DNA from: Fomes fomentarius
Lineage: Eukaryota > Basidiomycota > Agaricomycetes > Polyporales > Polyporaceae
Assembly (NCBI GenBank): GCA_022606135.1
Contig: JABYQN010000010.1
Span: forward strand, 1,736,001-1,800,000
Reading direction: 5' to 3'
Length of the DNA: 64,000 nucleotides
Shown: piece after piece, positions 23,546 to 33,856 of the stretch
How positions within the stretch are numbered: position 1 is the stretch's first letter
Layout: the number at the start of each line of letters is the position of its first letter
Program-made: the position numbers and the translations under genes
Notes under the pieces: generated by a model
Database searches by the model: none
The model's input: the letters and a program-made list of their open reading frames with translations, nothing else
Told to the model about the DNA's origin: nothing

Positions 23546-23879
23546 ACAGCATCCAAATCTCGGGGGCACGGAGGAATCAGACAAGCTGCAGTGCGGTCAA
23601 GTTCGTGTAGTGATCGAAGAATCACAGATGAGCACCAGGTTCCTGTATGCCCACGAGGCCCGCTCTTTATGTATAATTACCGTGGTCGCAAGCTGTCCGT
23701 GGGTCTTCGCGGGCGGCAATGACAAGACTCACTTTCGGATTGTGCACAGCGTTTCCCCCGTGTGGCCAATGGCGGACCCAGTCTATTCTCGTGGAAGGGC
23801 ACCCGTTCCTGTCACGAAATGTTCAAGTTCCTCACTGGGTTGATTCTCTATCCGCAACGTACTTTCGGAAGCACATCCA

Positions 23880-23915
23880 GACACAAAACACACAAAACAC
23901 ACAAAACACACAAAG
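23880..23915. repeat. ACACAAA microsatellite
   Basis: Tandem CACAAAA-type units run through about 23880-23915, just downstream of the DNAJC17-like stop codon. It lies in the presumed 3' UTR on the minus strand. Confidence 0.8.
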
Positions 23916-23933
23916 GGTCGTAACCTGGAGGTG

Positions 23934-25230
23934 TTAATCTCCTTCCTGCGCTTCTCGCTCCCGAATCTCACGTTCCAGACGTTCTCGCTCTGCCTGACGC
24001 ATGCGCATCAGCGTTAGAGACTCATAGTCCAAGCCCGGAACTTCAACGGGTGCAGTGGACTTGAATGGAGCCGGCTAGAATATCAAATGTGAGTACAACA
24101 CTCAATCAAGGAGGATCGAATACATACGAATGTAGATGGGAAGGATGAGAATGCCGAGTCCGATAGTGGCGGTTGTGTACTAGGTATCGAAGTTGAAGTT
24201 GAAGTCGACGTCGACGAATTGTGATGTTCTGAGGCCGGCGCAGGAGCATGGTTGTCACCGTCCTTACCGGGAGCGCCACCCAACTGGCCCATCTTCTTCA
24301 GCCACCCAATAAGCTCCGGCTCTTTCCCTTCTGCCCAATCGATCTCGATGTCCTTGAGCCCGCTCTCTGCCCGGCCACTGGCACAAACAGCGGCGAAAGC
24401 CCCTCCGATTTGCTTGAACGGTACTAGTGCGGTTCCGCGTTTTGGCTTCTTGGGCGGGGCCGGCTTCAGCGAGATTACGATGGTTGACTTGTCCAAGGAA
24501 CCCAAGGGAGTCAACAGGGTGCCTATGCTCGATGCATCTGTGAGGGTAGGATGTGCAGACAATGTATACTTGACGCGGACAGTTGTGTCCAGAAGGCCTG
24601 AGGATCTATGACATGAGCCGAAGCTCAAGATCATTGCGAATGGAGACAAGAGTACGCACCAAGTGTGGGTGGTTCCACCCCGACATTCACAGCCTGCTGA
24701 GCTTTCTTCTCCTGCTCCTCGCGCTCTCTCTCTTTCCTCTGTAGCTCGCGTTCCCGCTCTTCCCTTAACCGCCTTCCCTCATCCATTATTCGCTCGTTCT
24801 CATGCCATCGTACTTTCTGCTCTGCCTCCTTCTCCACCCGCGCCTTCTTAAATGTGCGCTCCCTCTCCTCGAGCTCCTCAACCAGGCCTTTCCGCTTCGC
24901 GTCGTACGTCGCGAACCGTGCTTTCTTCGCCTCTTTCACGCGGTGTTTGGCATCGAGTGCCATCCGCCGGAGCGGGTCGAGCAGGAGCTCGTGCGCTTGG
25001 TACAGTTCATGGAACTTGCGCGCTGCATCGGGGTTGCCGCGGTTCTTTATGCGTTCTTGGTCAGAGTTGAAGTTCAATTTCAACAAGAGGTAGGGATTTC
25101 TGCTACTCACTCGGTCTGGATGGACTTTGAGAGATAACTTGCGGTATGCAGTCCTGATATCTTGTTCCGTTGCTTCTACTGTGAGCCCCAGCAGCTCATA
25201 CGGGTTAACTTCCTCCTCGGTAGTCGACAT
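23934..25230 (-). CDS. DNAJC17-type J-domain protein with RRM
   Basis: Homologue of human DNAJC17 and fission yeast Cwf23, co-chaperones associated with the spliceosome. Exons 25230-25111, 25044-24660, 24597-24128, 24074-23934. J domain: NPYELLGLTVEATEQDIRTAY then KLSLKVHPDR with the HPD loop immediately before intron 1; helix IV follows (NPDAARKFHELYQAHELLLD). A long charged coiled coil (RERELQRKEREREEQEKK) links to a degenerate RRM (DTTVRVKYTL ... STIVISLKP ... GTALVPFKQI ... IEIDWAEG). The C-terminus (DYESLTLMRMRQAERERLE) resembles the end of DNAJC17. Acceptor of intron 1 (AAAG) is weak but is the only one that keeps the frame open. Divergent from the MYND gene, 225 bases between start codons. 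Confidence 0.88.
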
Positions 25231-25455
25231 TGTAGTAGAGAAGGGAGGTAGAAAGAAGTCTGATCCGAATTGTTCTAGCTGCCTTGCGAATAGGCTTCCC
25301 AATGTCTATGGGATGGTCCTCGGGTGGTCGTTGGAAGGGGAAGAGACTGTGGCATTGGCAACAGTCCAGGCTACGCGCGTAAGAGGCGCTCGGTCCGTCG
25401 GTCCGACAGGCTGAGGCAGGACTGCACAGCGCTTCTCTCTGACTGTTGATTGCGT

Positions 25456-26469
25456 ATGGCATCCATCCCTGACGGCTTCGTACTCGATGTGCACGACATC
25501 GCAGCGATCATCCTTCACGAACACGCCCGCACCGAGACACTCTTCCCCAACACCCAACTCGTGGAGATCAACCGTGGCACCACCCCGTTCGCCGCCCTCC
25601 CATCTCACGTCTTTGCTGCTGATTGGCACATCGCTCCCACTACGGGCCAGAAGCGTATCGCATATATTGTGAAGAAGGACAGTCGTGCGGTTGAACGCAC
25701 GACGGTCGACACATTCGCGTCTCCCGGGGGCGTCAAGACACCAAACGGACACGAACTGACGCGCCGTGAGCTCGAGGACGCGTTCTGGCGCTGCAAGACG
25801 TTCGACAATGGATACGTCCTCGCTTACACAGCTCAACGTGTCTTCGATAGCCTCCCTGCGACTGCGAAACTACGCGCACGCACATCCGCAAAATACGAGG
25901 TGGTATGCAAGCCAAGCGACGTGACCGTGGCAGAGATAGACATTGTCGCGAAGGAGGCGTGTCTCATTGTCGACTACGAACCACGCCCGGATCTGGGAGA
26001 GTCCAAGGTGAACATGTCACAGCATCTCTCTGGCTTCGGCGGGAGTATGCCATGGGTGTTCTTGCTCCTCGGCGAGGCAAAGTCGGAGGATATGGCGGTG
26101 GACCCCCGTGTTGTCTTCGATCTCGCTACCTCCCAGATCGGTGGCAGAGGTGGAGGCGGGGAGCTGTTCTCGCTGGAACGCGCATTTGACTACCACGAGA
26201 AGGTTTTGCCGAAGTACGCGAACCAACTCGAGAAGTACGTTCTGTCTGGCAAGATACGTCTTTCCCAGGATCGTCTCCGCGCACGCGGTGACGCGCTGGT
26301 GGAGCTGGTCATGAAAAGGGTGGCGAAAATCGCAAGCGGGGGTGACGGTCTCTGTAGATATTGTGGTAGGGATGAGGTCACTTCGCAATGCTCAAGGTGT
26401 AAGACGGCCAAGTTCTGCTCTGCTTGCCATGTACTGGGATGGAAGTATCACAAAGTATGGTGTGCTTGA
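25456..26469 (+). CDS. MYND-type zinc finger protein, intronless
   Basis: Single-exon protein of 337 residues with a C-terminal MYND finger (CRYCGRDEVTSQCSRC, FCSACHVLGWKYHKVWC; Cys/His spacing complete), a protein-protein interaction module. The ATG at 25456 (MASIPDGFVLD) is the first in frame. The N-terminal 280 residues have no recognised fold; they contain VDTFASPGGVKTPNGHELTRRELEDAFWRCKT-type sequence (residues about 80-110), which recurs in the decayed copy at 28.5 kb. A C-terminal MYND on a lineage-specific body is common in Agaricomycetes. Function is unknown. The absence of introns is unusual in this window. Confidence 0.8.
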   Translation: MASIPDGFVLDVHDIAAIILHEHARTETLFPNTQLVEINRGTTPFAALPSHVFAADWHIAPTTGQKRIAYIVKKDSRAVERTTVDTFASPGGVKTPNGHELTRRELEDAFWRCKTFDNGYVLAYTAQRVFDSLPATAKLRARTSAKYEVVCKPSDVTVAEIDIVAKEACLIVDYEPRPDLGESKVNMSQHLSGFGGSMPWVFLLLGEAKSEDMAVDPRVVFDLATSQIGGRGGGGELFSLERAFDYHEKVLPKYANQLEKYVLSGKIRLSQDRLRARGDALVELVMKRVAKIASGGDGLCRYCGRDEVTSQCSRCKTAKFCSACHVLGWKYHKVWCA

Positions 26470-26939
26470 GACAATAAATCCTGTACAACGCCGCGTGAGC
26501 AAGCGTATTCCTTGTTATACTGGTGTCCTGTGCGTATCTAGGACAATACATAGATGCTGATCATGATATGAATATCGGTCGGTTCGCCTTCTTGACCTCA
26601 ATTACAACCCTTTGTCATTGACAACAACGGTGATGTCCATCCATCCAGGATAACATCGTTCTAGGCACCCACGATTTCGCGGTAATGCTTACATCCGTAT
26701 CCCGTTCCCTGTCGTACGGTTCTGCAATTCAACAAGATCATCTTAAGGTCATACCTCCATCCGGCATAGCGACCCTTCCAGTTGCATACAATTCTCCTAC
26801 ATACCATCCACACATTTACGCAAAGGATCTCTCTTCATGCTTCCACTGACATCCCGTCTGCCAGTGCGTGTCTGGTACTAGTCGACGATTGGCAGAGTTG
26901 AGATAAGCTTCTCATTCATCCTGCACCTGAGAATCTACC
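26470..26939. other. Intergenic, no gene seen
   Basis: Downstream flank of the MYND gene, AT-rich in its first 120 bases. No open frame with supporting features was found. Confidence 0.5.
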
Positions 26940-27275
26940 ATGCATTCTAGCCCATATGTGGGGTCAACGCGAAATCAGTTTCGAGAGCAGTGACCGCCGA
27001 AGGGAACGCGGCCGGAACTGCGGCTAGAGCGATGATAGGCCCCAACACCATGCGGGGGGAGGAGAGGTGCCAGTGGGTGTTGGGGACACAAAAGCCGCTA
27101 ACGAAGAAGGCAGAGCTGAGACGGTCGGAGTGGTCATGGCGCTGGACGTGCCTCAAGATCAAGTCAAGACGTCGTCGCGTCGGGCGTCATCGCGGTGGGG
27201 CGAACCGTATCCGCAGATTTGAGATTGCCCGTTCTGGCAACTCTGCACAGCCACCGCTCGTTAGCGTTAGATATC
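26940..27275. repeat. Duplicated element, copy 1
   Basis: This stretch is related to 28925-29305 in the same orientation. Shared strings include GAGAGCAGTGACCGCCG, GTGGGTGTTGGGGACACAAAAGCCGC, GAGACGGTC.GAGTG and TTGCCCGTTCTGGCAACT.TGCACAGCCACCGCTC (the last differs slightly in copy 2). Reading on the minus strand gives similar peptides in both copies (GFCVPNTH.HLSSP; ERWLC.VARTG), so the ancestor may have been a coding gene, but copy 1 lacks one continuous frame. The element is followed by a Q/N-rich micro-gene in both copies. Confidence 0.65.
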
Positions 27276-27659
27276 TAGTAGTACTTACTAGCGTGATATG
27301 TCTCACTCTCGCCCCTAGGTTCGCTGTGCTTGTCTCCACGCCGCCGTGGCGCTATTCAAAGTCTTGGTGGCGTTCACGGGAATTCTTTTGCACAGGCAGT
27401 GCCTCTAACACCTTGGCTATGCGCGATGTGCAGCCTGCCAAGGAACTTCCAACGCCTCCCCGATCTTAAGTTCCGCCTCGCCGCTCAGATGAGCCTGTAA
27501 CTCCTTTTTCACTCTCACATTAATGCCTGCTTAGCTTTGCATTCTTGCCAACGTGCGCTCACAAAAGTTCTGCCTGTTTCTTGCCGAGCATCCTCACCCC
27601 AAAGCACCCCACACCCGCACCCGCTAGTACTGCTTCTCACAGTATTCAGTCCCTCCACA

Positions 27660-27993
27660 ATGTCACAGAACAACCAAAATGCGGGCCAGGCAGGGTGCGC
27701 CCTCGTTATCTGTCAGTTTGTTCAGTTGCTGAATTGAACGAACACCTATAGTCAACCGGCAGGTCAAGTGCAGGCTCCCCAGCAGGTCGCTCCTGCAAAC
27801 CCGGCTCCCGCAAACCCGGCTCCTGCAATCAGTGCGTCATATTTGTATATAGTCACGGAGAGACCAACGGTGCATCGACAGACATTAGCAAGAAGCAGCG
27901 TATGACAACTCACTGAATGCCGAAGAATGCACCTGCTGCAAGGCATCCGAACTTGAACTGATTCGAAGAGTTTCAGGCTTGACGATGCCTTGA
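27660..27993 (+). CDS. Small Gln/Asn/Ala/Pro-rich protein, copy 1
   Basis: Putative 69-residue protein of unknown function from three exons: 27660-27694, 27752-27831, 27899-27993 (introns of 57 and 67 nt, GT-AG). It begins MSQNNQNAGQAG, continues as a Gln/Ala/Pro stretch (QVQAPQQVAPANPAPANPA) and ends with a different, Cys-containing segment (NAEECTCCKASELELIRR). The composition of exons 1-2 and the open joined frame support coding. Its paralogue at 29852 has the same start (MSQN) and the same intron phases (2 then 1), which supports the exon model. No signal peptide or known domain is seen. Confidence 0.5.
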
Positions 27994-28490
27994 AGTCTTT
28001 CTGTGTCTCTCCGCCCTACGTGTAGTCCTCCCAACAACGCTCCATGTCTACGTATACTACTGTCTTCAATACTGCAATTAATCAATTCAATCACTAAATC
28101 CGCCCATCGAGCCCCGGCTCGACACGGTTTGAACTCGGATAGTATTGGCCGTGGCTCACTCATAGTAGAAGCCCAGGGCATAGTGAAAAATGGTGGTCTC
28201 CCCTCGTCCCCGTCCCCTAACACTAGTACACTGAGATGGGTGAGAATTGCTCGCGAATCATGCTAACGCTACACTATCATCTTCGTTCCATGCCTATTAT
28301 CGGATTCAGGCCGTCGCCGTGATAGTGTGCATTCCCCACAAGCAATACATATGTCGTGTAGCCCGAAACTCGAGATGGTGGTCGACCATGTGGGATTTCG
28401 ATATAGCAGTCGGCCGTACTACCCAATAGAGTGCGGCGATCGTCCGACATGTCAGCCTCATCAGGGGTTTCGGACCTAGTGGTCTAGTGG
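27994..28490. other. Intergenic, no gene seen
   Basis: About 500 bases without a supported gene. A short direct repeat, GTGGTCTAGTGGTCTAG, sits at about 28478-28495; it recalls a tRNA A-box but no partner B-box or cloverleaf could be drawn. Confidence 0.5.
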
Positions 28491-28491
28491 T

Positions 28492-28740
28492 CTAGCGCAG
28501 GAATGCGAGGATATACTCTAAGCGGATATTTGGAGGGAGCTTGGAGAAACATATTGTTACATCCATTGCGATGCTGGTGAGGGAAAAGCCGTTGTCCAGC
28601 GTCTTGCAACGCATGAGCGTACCTTCGATCTCTTTGCGAGTGAGTGGTAACCCTCCTAGAGTTTTAACCCTACCCAGAGTCACTGGTGCAAACGTGTGCA
28701 CGATGGCGAGTTTATTTGCACGCGACTCCGAGTCGTTTCA
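28492..28740 (-). pseudogene. Fragment of the MYND-gene family body
   Basis: The minus-strand frame reads VHTFAPVTLGRVKT, LTRKEIEGTLMRCKTLDNG and SKLPPNIRLEY. It aligns with residues of the MYND protein at 25.5 kb (VDTFASPGGVKT, LTRRELEDAFWRCKTFDNG, DSLPATAKLR). Only this internal block of roughly 80 residues is retained, with no MYND finger, and the frame upstream is broken. It is in the opposite orientation to the complete gene. Confidence 0.7.
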
Positions 28741-28924
28741 GCCGCTGTGAGGATACTGGTCAATCCGCCGGATGAGGAACTTCGCAAGGAACAATCTCTG
28801 TGCATACTGCTGTGTTATGGCATGTAAGGTTGGGGCACGTCCGCTGATCCGACGTGAAGCCAGGGTGGAAATACTTATCACAGAGGTTGATGTTCGTGAA
28901 CCATAGGCCGAAGCTTCTCTCTAG

Positions 28925-29305
28925 TATGTGTTCTAGCCCATTCGTGGCGTCTGCGCAAAATCGGTGTTGAGAGCAGTGACCGCCGGTGGGAACGGGACTA
29001 GGACCGCGGCCACAGCGATGGGACAGCGTCGTGTGTGGGGGAGGAGAGGTGGGTGTTGGGGACACAAAAGCCGCGACTCGGACTGGACCTGTAAGCACGG
29101 AGGGAATAACTAGAAGGTAGAAGTCGCCGAGAGGAATTGAGACGGTCAGAGTGAATATCACGGTTCTGGACGCTGAGACCACCGAACGTAATGGATGGAC
29201 CTCAGGCTTAAGCTTGATTCGAGGTGACGGCGTCGTCGCGCCGGTGGGCAGCCGATTCGGCGGGATCGCCCGTTCTGGCAACTATGCACAGCCACCGCTC
29301 ATCAG
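28925..29305. repeat. Duplicated element, copy 2
   Basis: Second copy of the element at 26940-27275, same orientation. On the minus strand one frame stays open for about 170 codons across this region and its 3' flank (28760-29281), but its sequence is only weakly protein-like and aligns to copy 1 in changing frames. It is therefore described as a repeat rather than a gene. A Q/N-rich micro-gene follows about 550 bases downstream, as in copy 1. Confidence 0.62.
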
Positions 29306-29851
29306 AGATTGAGATCTTATGGTTGACGTCATGCATATATAGTTCGTCCATTTCCACGGGAGTGCACGCACTTGGTCCCGAACGCTGCCATAGCTTTGCA
29401 CTGACACTCCGACGAGCCGGCAGTATCTGCCACATTGCTACATAGTATGCGCACACAAAGTGTCTCCGAGGCCGGTGCGGTCACTACTCAATTCCCGACT
29501 CCTCGCGCAACTTTGTGAATGGTGGCTTCGACGCCTTGGACACACTGGCTCGAAGAGGACCACACCGTCGCAACACGGAGCGGTGAGCGCCACAAACCAT
29601 GCTAACCGCCATCTTATGCACCACGAGTGTGCCGTAAGTTCTCTCGGGACGGTGTCAGATACGGTCGACGTATACTCTCAAAGTACAGGCGTAGACAAAC
29701 TGAGTTCATGCTGACATAGTGATTTTTTATGATGATAGCGCGAATGCTGGTGGTTAAAAGGCCTCTCCGTCTGTCCTGAGCACCGTCAACCCAAGCAATC
29801 CGAACACCCCAGACACTCAACACCTCTCATATAGTCATATCTACGTACACA

Positions 29852-30210
29852 ATGTCTCAGAACGCTCAGAACACCACCCAGAACACCACCGAGAGCACCA
29901 CCCAGAATACAAACCAGAACACCACTCAGAGCAACCAGCCCACGTAGGATCTTTGATGTTGTCTCCTCAATGATATTGTTATGCTGACAACTGAATGTCT
30001 CACTCTTGCTGTATATAGCCAAGCACAGAACAACCAATCATCCGCTACGAGCACGAACTCGAGCAAACCCAGTGGGTCCTCTGACATTCGTGAATACCTC
30101 TGTATAAGGAGACCAACGGAGCATTTGAAACAGAGATTAAGCCGCTGATGCGCGATGGGGCCAGAAGGTTGCCTAACGAATCATTTCCATCCAAGCAGTC
30201 CCAGAAGTAG
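29852..30210 (+). CDS. Small Gln/Asn/Thr-rich protein, copy 2
   Basis: Putative 73-residue protein from exons 29852-29943, 30019-30071 and 30134-30210 (introns 75 and 62 nt). Exon 1 is an imperfect repeat of QNTT/STTQN units starting MSQNAQNTTQNTTEST; exon 2 is QAQNNQSSATSTNSS; exon 3 (ending PSKQSQK) is the least certain. Intron phases (2, 1) equal those of the copy at 27660, so the two genes appear to be duplicates that diverged in length and composition. Low-complexity Q/N content could mean aggregation-prone behaviour, but no function can be assigned. Confidence 0.45.
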
Positions 30211-30508
30211 TGATACAAACGGTGTTCGGCCAGGGCGATGTCTTGAAGTCGACGCAGTAGGATAGATAACGACTTGAAGGTGTTGCGCAACACCGTATCT
30301 CAACTGCATCAGAATCCTTGCGAGTTACATGCGAACCTATTGTGTAGTTTATATTCTCATAGATACTATACAAACTATCGTATCCCTATTGGTGGAGGCA
30401 CCGTAAGCAATCCGAGCTGATTCAAATCATACGGCCTGGCATGTCTCTGTACATTAAATACACTCATGTGGAGATACCAAAATGTTCAACCTCCTTGGTA
30501 TACGACAC
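30211..30508. other. Intergenic between convergent genes
   Basis: About 300 bases that probably hold the 3' flanks of the Q/N-rich gene and of the protease gene. Nothing else is recognised. Confidence 0.5.
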
Positions 30509-31999
30509 CTAGGGATAGCCGTGGCTCTTCAGCTTGAGGCCTGGCAAGCTGAACATCTATCGGGTTGAAAGTATCCCATCAGTCGTCTCCCAGGCCACAC
30601 GTTATAGGAGCCCACCTCAAAGATCATCTCTGCAGGCACACCCCATCCGCGCACGCCCTCGACCTGGTTCACCAGCTGTGTCCCCAGCACAACCCCAATG
30701 ACGGACCCGCTCTCCTCGTCGATGATCGGGCCTCCGCTTGATCCGGCCGTCGGTGAAGGGTCGAAGTGCAGGTGCGCCAGGGAATCATACGTGCCAGGCT
30801 AGTTGAGAGCGCAGATAAAAATACGAGTTAGGCACGGGACCATCGCATCGGAATTCGGACGACCCACTTGGGCTTCCCTACCGGCATAGTCTCTGTATCC
30901 CACAACAGTGCCCTTCACCCACTTCCGCCACGTTCCGCCAAGCCAAGGCGTCCACCCCTCACGATCGCGCGCAGAACCGTTCACGGGCGGCTTGTCCGCG
31001 ACGAAATGTGCGCGAATAGGTGTGCCTGGATGTACGGGGTATGGGTTCACGGGAAGTGTTACGGTTGACGAGGAGGAGGCAGAGGACAGCAGAAGGATGT
31101 CTCCACGATGCATGGCTGAGAGCACGGAGGTGATAGGTCGGAAGGTCGGTGCGACAGGAGTACCGGATACGAGGAAAGAACCAGAGAGGAGGTGTGAGTC
31201 CGTTACGGCTGGACTTGGGCGTGCAGCTCGGAGGAGTGGTTCGTGCCGAATCTGCGTGTACCCATGCGGACCATGAAGGACGCATAGTGGGACCGACGCA
31301 AAGGAGAGCGATAATGTCAGAAATGATGAACCCTCTTCGAGGGGTGCCATCGTGAATTCTAGAAGCTCACCTCTTCCAACGTATGTGCGCACGTCACGTA
31401 CACAGTCTCGCCTTCCGGCAGCCCGGGCGCATGCACAGCAAACCCAGAGCTGTATGCAACCTTATGCTTGCCCGTGCGATCGTGCACGGCGTGCGCAACC
31501 ATAACAAGCGCGCCGTCCGCGCTGCTGGTCTCGGTCTCCGCACCCTGTGTGAATTGCGCTCGTCGTTCCACACTCGGCCGCGACTCGTACGGGAGAGAGG
31601 CTCCGAGCACGCGTCCGGCGCGCTTCAGGTATTGCTCCACGAGCTCGGTGAGGGATGTCGGTCCTACTACGGCTTCTTGAGACGCATGGATTCCACTGGT
31701 AGAAGCATGTTCTTCCACGGCAGCCTTCTGCAATTGGGCAATAACATAGGCGTCGTATGCTTTGACGAAAGGCTCAGTGTGCGATGGTGACGTTCCAGGT
31801 GACCGGAGATTACGGGGGGACCTGGTGGTTGTGGTGGTCCTCCGAGGAAGGTCGTAGAACCGACCTGAGCGTACCGCCGCACGCTCACGCGAGTAGGAGG
31901 CCTAGGTGGAAGATTGAGTGCGATGGTAGAGCTGAAGCTTGTGCTGGCGCGAAGGGCGAGAGAACGGGTGCGCGAGGCTAGGTTGCGGTAAGATGCCAT
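30509..31999 (-). CDS. Trypsin-like serine protease, probably mitochondrial
   Basis: Chymotrypsin-fold serine peptidase. The N-terminus (MASYRNLASRTRSLALRAS ... VSVRRYAQ) is Arg/Ser-rich without acids and carries an RRY-A type processing site, so mitochondrial import is inferred. Exons supported: 5' part from 31999, an exon ending at 31371, 31251-30868, 30798-30616 and 30556-30509. The catalytic His is in TVYVTCAHTLEE and the Ser in PTAGSSGGPIIDEESGSVIG; the Asp could not be fixed with certainty. The last join gives EMFSLPGLKLKSHGYP. The frame changes near 31.77-31.86 kb (GHLERHHR to EPFVKAYDAYVIAQLQ) and no good intron could be placed there, so the N-terminal join is unresolved. It resembles fungal trypsin-like proteins of unknown substrate more than HtrA, and no PDZ domain is present. 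Confidence 0.72.
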
Positions 32000-32193
32000 G
32001 GTGCGCCTGGCGCCATCTTCTGCCAGATGCTTATAGTGTGTCATGACGTCATCCTGTGTATCCGAAACCAAGTTTGCGTAGTCTGATTGAGGGGACCTTC
32101 AACTCAAAGCCCATTCATGACTATATACATAAAGCAGCTACGATTACCAATTGCACTCTCCGATACCCTCGCAACCACTATGTACTTGGGAAT

Positions 32194-33856
32194 CTAAACC
32201 ACAACACTCCAAGGATGAGGGATTGCACCCGTCTGGATGCCGGACAAAAACCTCCACAACGGACGCGACACCGGTCCCATACCGTCCGGACCCGTCGGGA
32301 TGTGGATGTCCTCGCCCAAGTACCCGATCCTGTCTACGGGGCTGATCACCGCCGCCGTTCCCGTACCGAAGAACTCGACGAGGTTGCCCTTTTGCGCCGC
32401 CTCCTTGACCTCGCCCATCGTTACCGGGCGTTCGGATATGACTAGCTTGTCCGTCAGCTCAGGCACCCTGATTGCGCCCGCCGCGTGCTGTCTTGCGAGC
32501 GAGAGCACGGAGTCGCGCGTGACGCCGGGGAGGATAACGCTATCGAGTGGTGGGGTGACAAGCTCGGTGGCTGGGTGGGACAACAAGCATTGTCAGAAAG
32601 TGTGACGAGGGGTTGAGCGTAGATGACTCACTTCCATCGGAGCGCTTGAAGACGGCGAATGCGTTCATTGTGCCAACTTCGGTGATATAGTGCTCGGGAC
32701 CTAACAGCCACAGGTTCTGCACATAACCCTTCGCAGCTGCGGCTTTCTGTGCGGCCACACCGGCGGCGTAGTTCGCGCCCAACTTGTACGCACCGATACC
32801 TGTGCTGATGTCTGAGACTCAGGGGGACAGAAGAACGGGTGCAGATACGAACCTCCAGGTGCAGCGCGGACGTACTCAGTCGTACCGTAGAGCGCTACAG
32901 GGTTGAAGCCCTGTGGATAATATGGTCCCACTGGACTGCAGATAATGAAGAGCAAGGCCTCTTTGGGAGGTGCGATACCCAGCGCAGGCTGAGTTCCGAC
33001 TGGAATGATGATGAGTATTTACAGGTTAGAGGTGATTATCACAGGACGTACTCATGGTAGGGCGGATGTACAAGCTGTAACCCGGCTCGTTGGGAATCCA
33101 GTGCTTGTCCAAGCGGATGAGCTGCTTCAACAACTCGACGACAGCCTCACCATTGAAGGTCTGTGAGAGCACCACGCAGCAATTGAGAGTCCGTTGCTCC
33201 TTGGGAATGCAGGTAACATACCGGCAACGCAACGCGCTCGGCGGTTGTGTTCATGCGCTTCATGTTCATGTCCGGCCGGAACAAGGTCACCTTACCGTTC
33301 TGATCGCGGTAGGCCTTCAGACCCTCGAATAGACAGTGCGCATAATGGAAGACAGTCGCGCTGGGAGAAAGAGACAAGTTGCTGTCTGTAGGGGAGAGAT
33401 AGTCTTCCTACTGTCTCGACTGCGACTGGGGAAATGACTTACAAGGCTGAATTGTAGGCGTACCCCAGCCTTCCAGGGCGCGCCATGGCACGGTCAACAT
33501 GTGATCGGTCTTGAGAAGGGCATGAGGATAAAATCACAGCAGATACTTGTGTAGATAACTCACGAAAGTATGGCCGAAGACGAGGCTGGAAGGAGGAGGT
33601 ACTTGCTTCGGGTCCTGGGTCTTGGTGATTTGGACAAGTGAAGGCTGCACAGGTGACGTTATGATGAGTTGGACATCGACCGGTTTGAGTAACAGACCTC
33701 GATGTCTGGAAGCTTTTGAAGCTCCCCTGTCATGGGATCATGAACGACGGAGGAGTTGTATCTCGCGTTCAGGAGCCTCACAGGGTGTAATCGTCCTGGG
33801 CCGAGAGGTCTGAAGCGCGAGAGGGAGTGCCGGATGGAGTGAAGTGAGGAGGACAT
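32194..33856 (-). CDS. Branched-chain amino acid aminotransferase
   Basis: PLP enzyme of fold type IV that interconverts Leu/Ile/Val and their 2-oxo acids. Multi-exon; the protein starts at the ATG at 33856 (MSSSLHSIRHSLSRFRP), whose Ser/Arg-rich, acid-free opening suggests a mitochondrial presequence. Family blocks in order: LVFGHTFTDHMLTVPW, SATVFHYAHCLFEGLKAYR, TLFRPDMNMKRMN, YSLYIRPTM, FIICSPVGPYYP, GAYKLGANYA (Lys that binds PLP), YITEVGTMNAFAVF (the TN-type motif near the cofactor), TELVTPPLDSVILPGVTRDSVL and FFGTGTAAVISPV. The end IQTGAIPHPWSVVV is typical. Transcribed divergently from 6-phosphogluconate dehydrogenase with about 770 bases between. Confidence 0.94.

Noticed and set aside
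28478..28500. Possible tRNA A-box (TGGTCTAGTGGTCTAG)
   Set aside because: No B-box of the GGTTCGANNCC type follows at the right distance and no acceptor or anticodon stem could be drawn. It is a simple direct repeat.
28760..29281. 173-codon minus-strand open frame
   Set aside because: It overlaps the duplicated element, and the related sequence in copy 1 does not keep the same frame. Composition is not convincingly protein-like.
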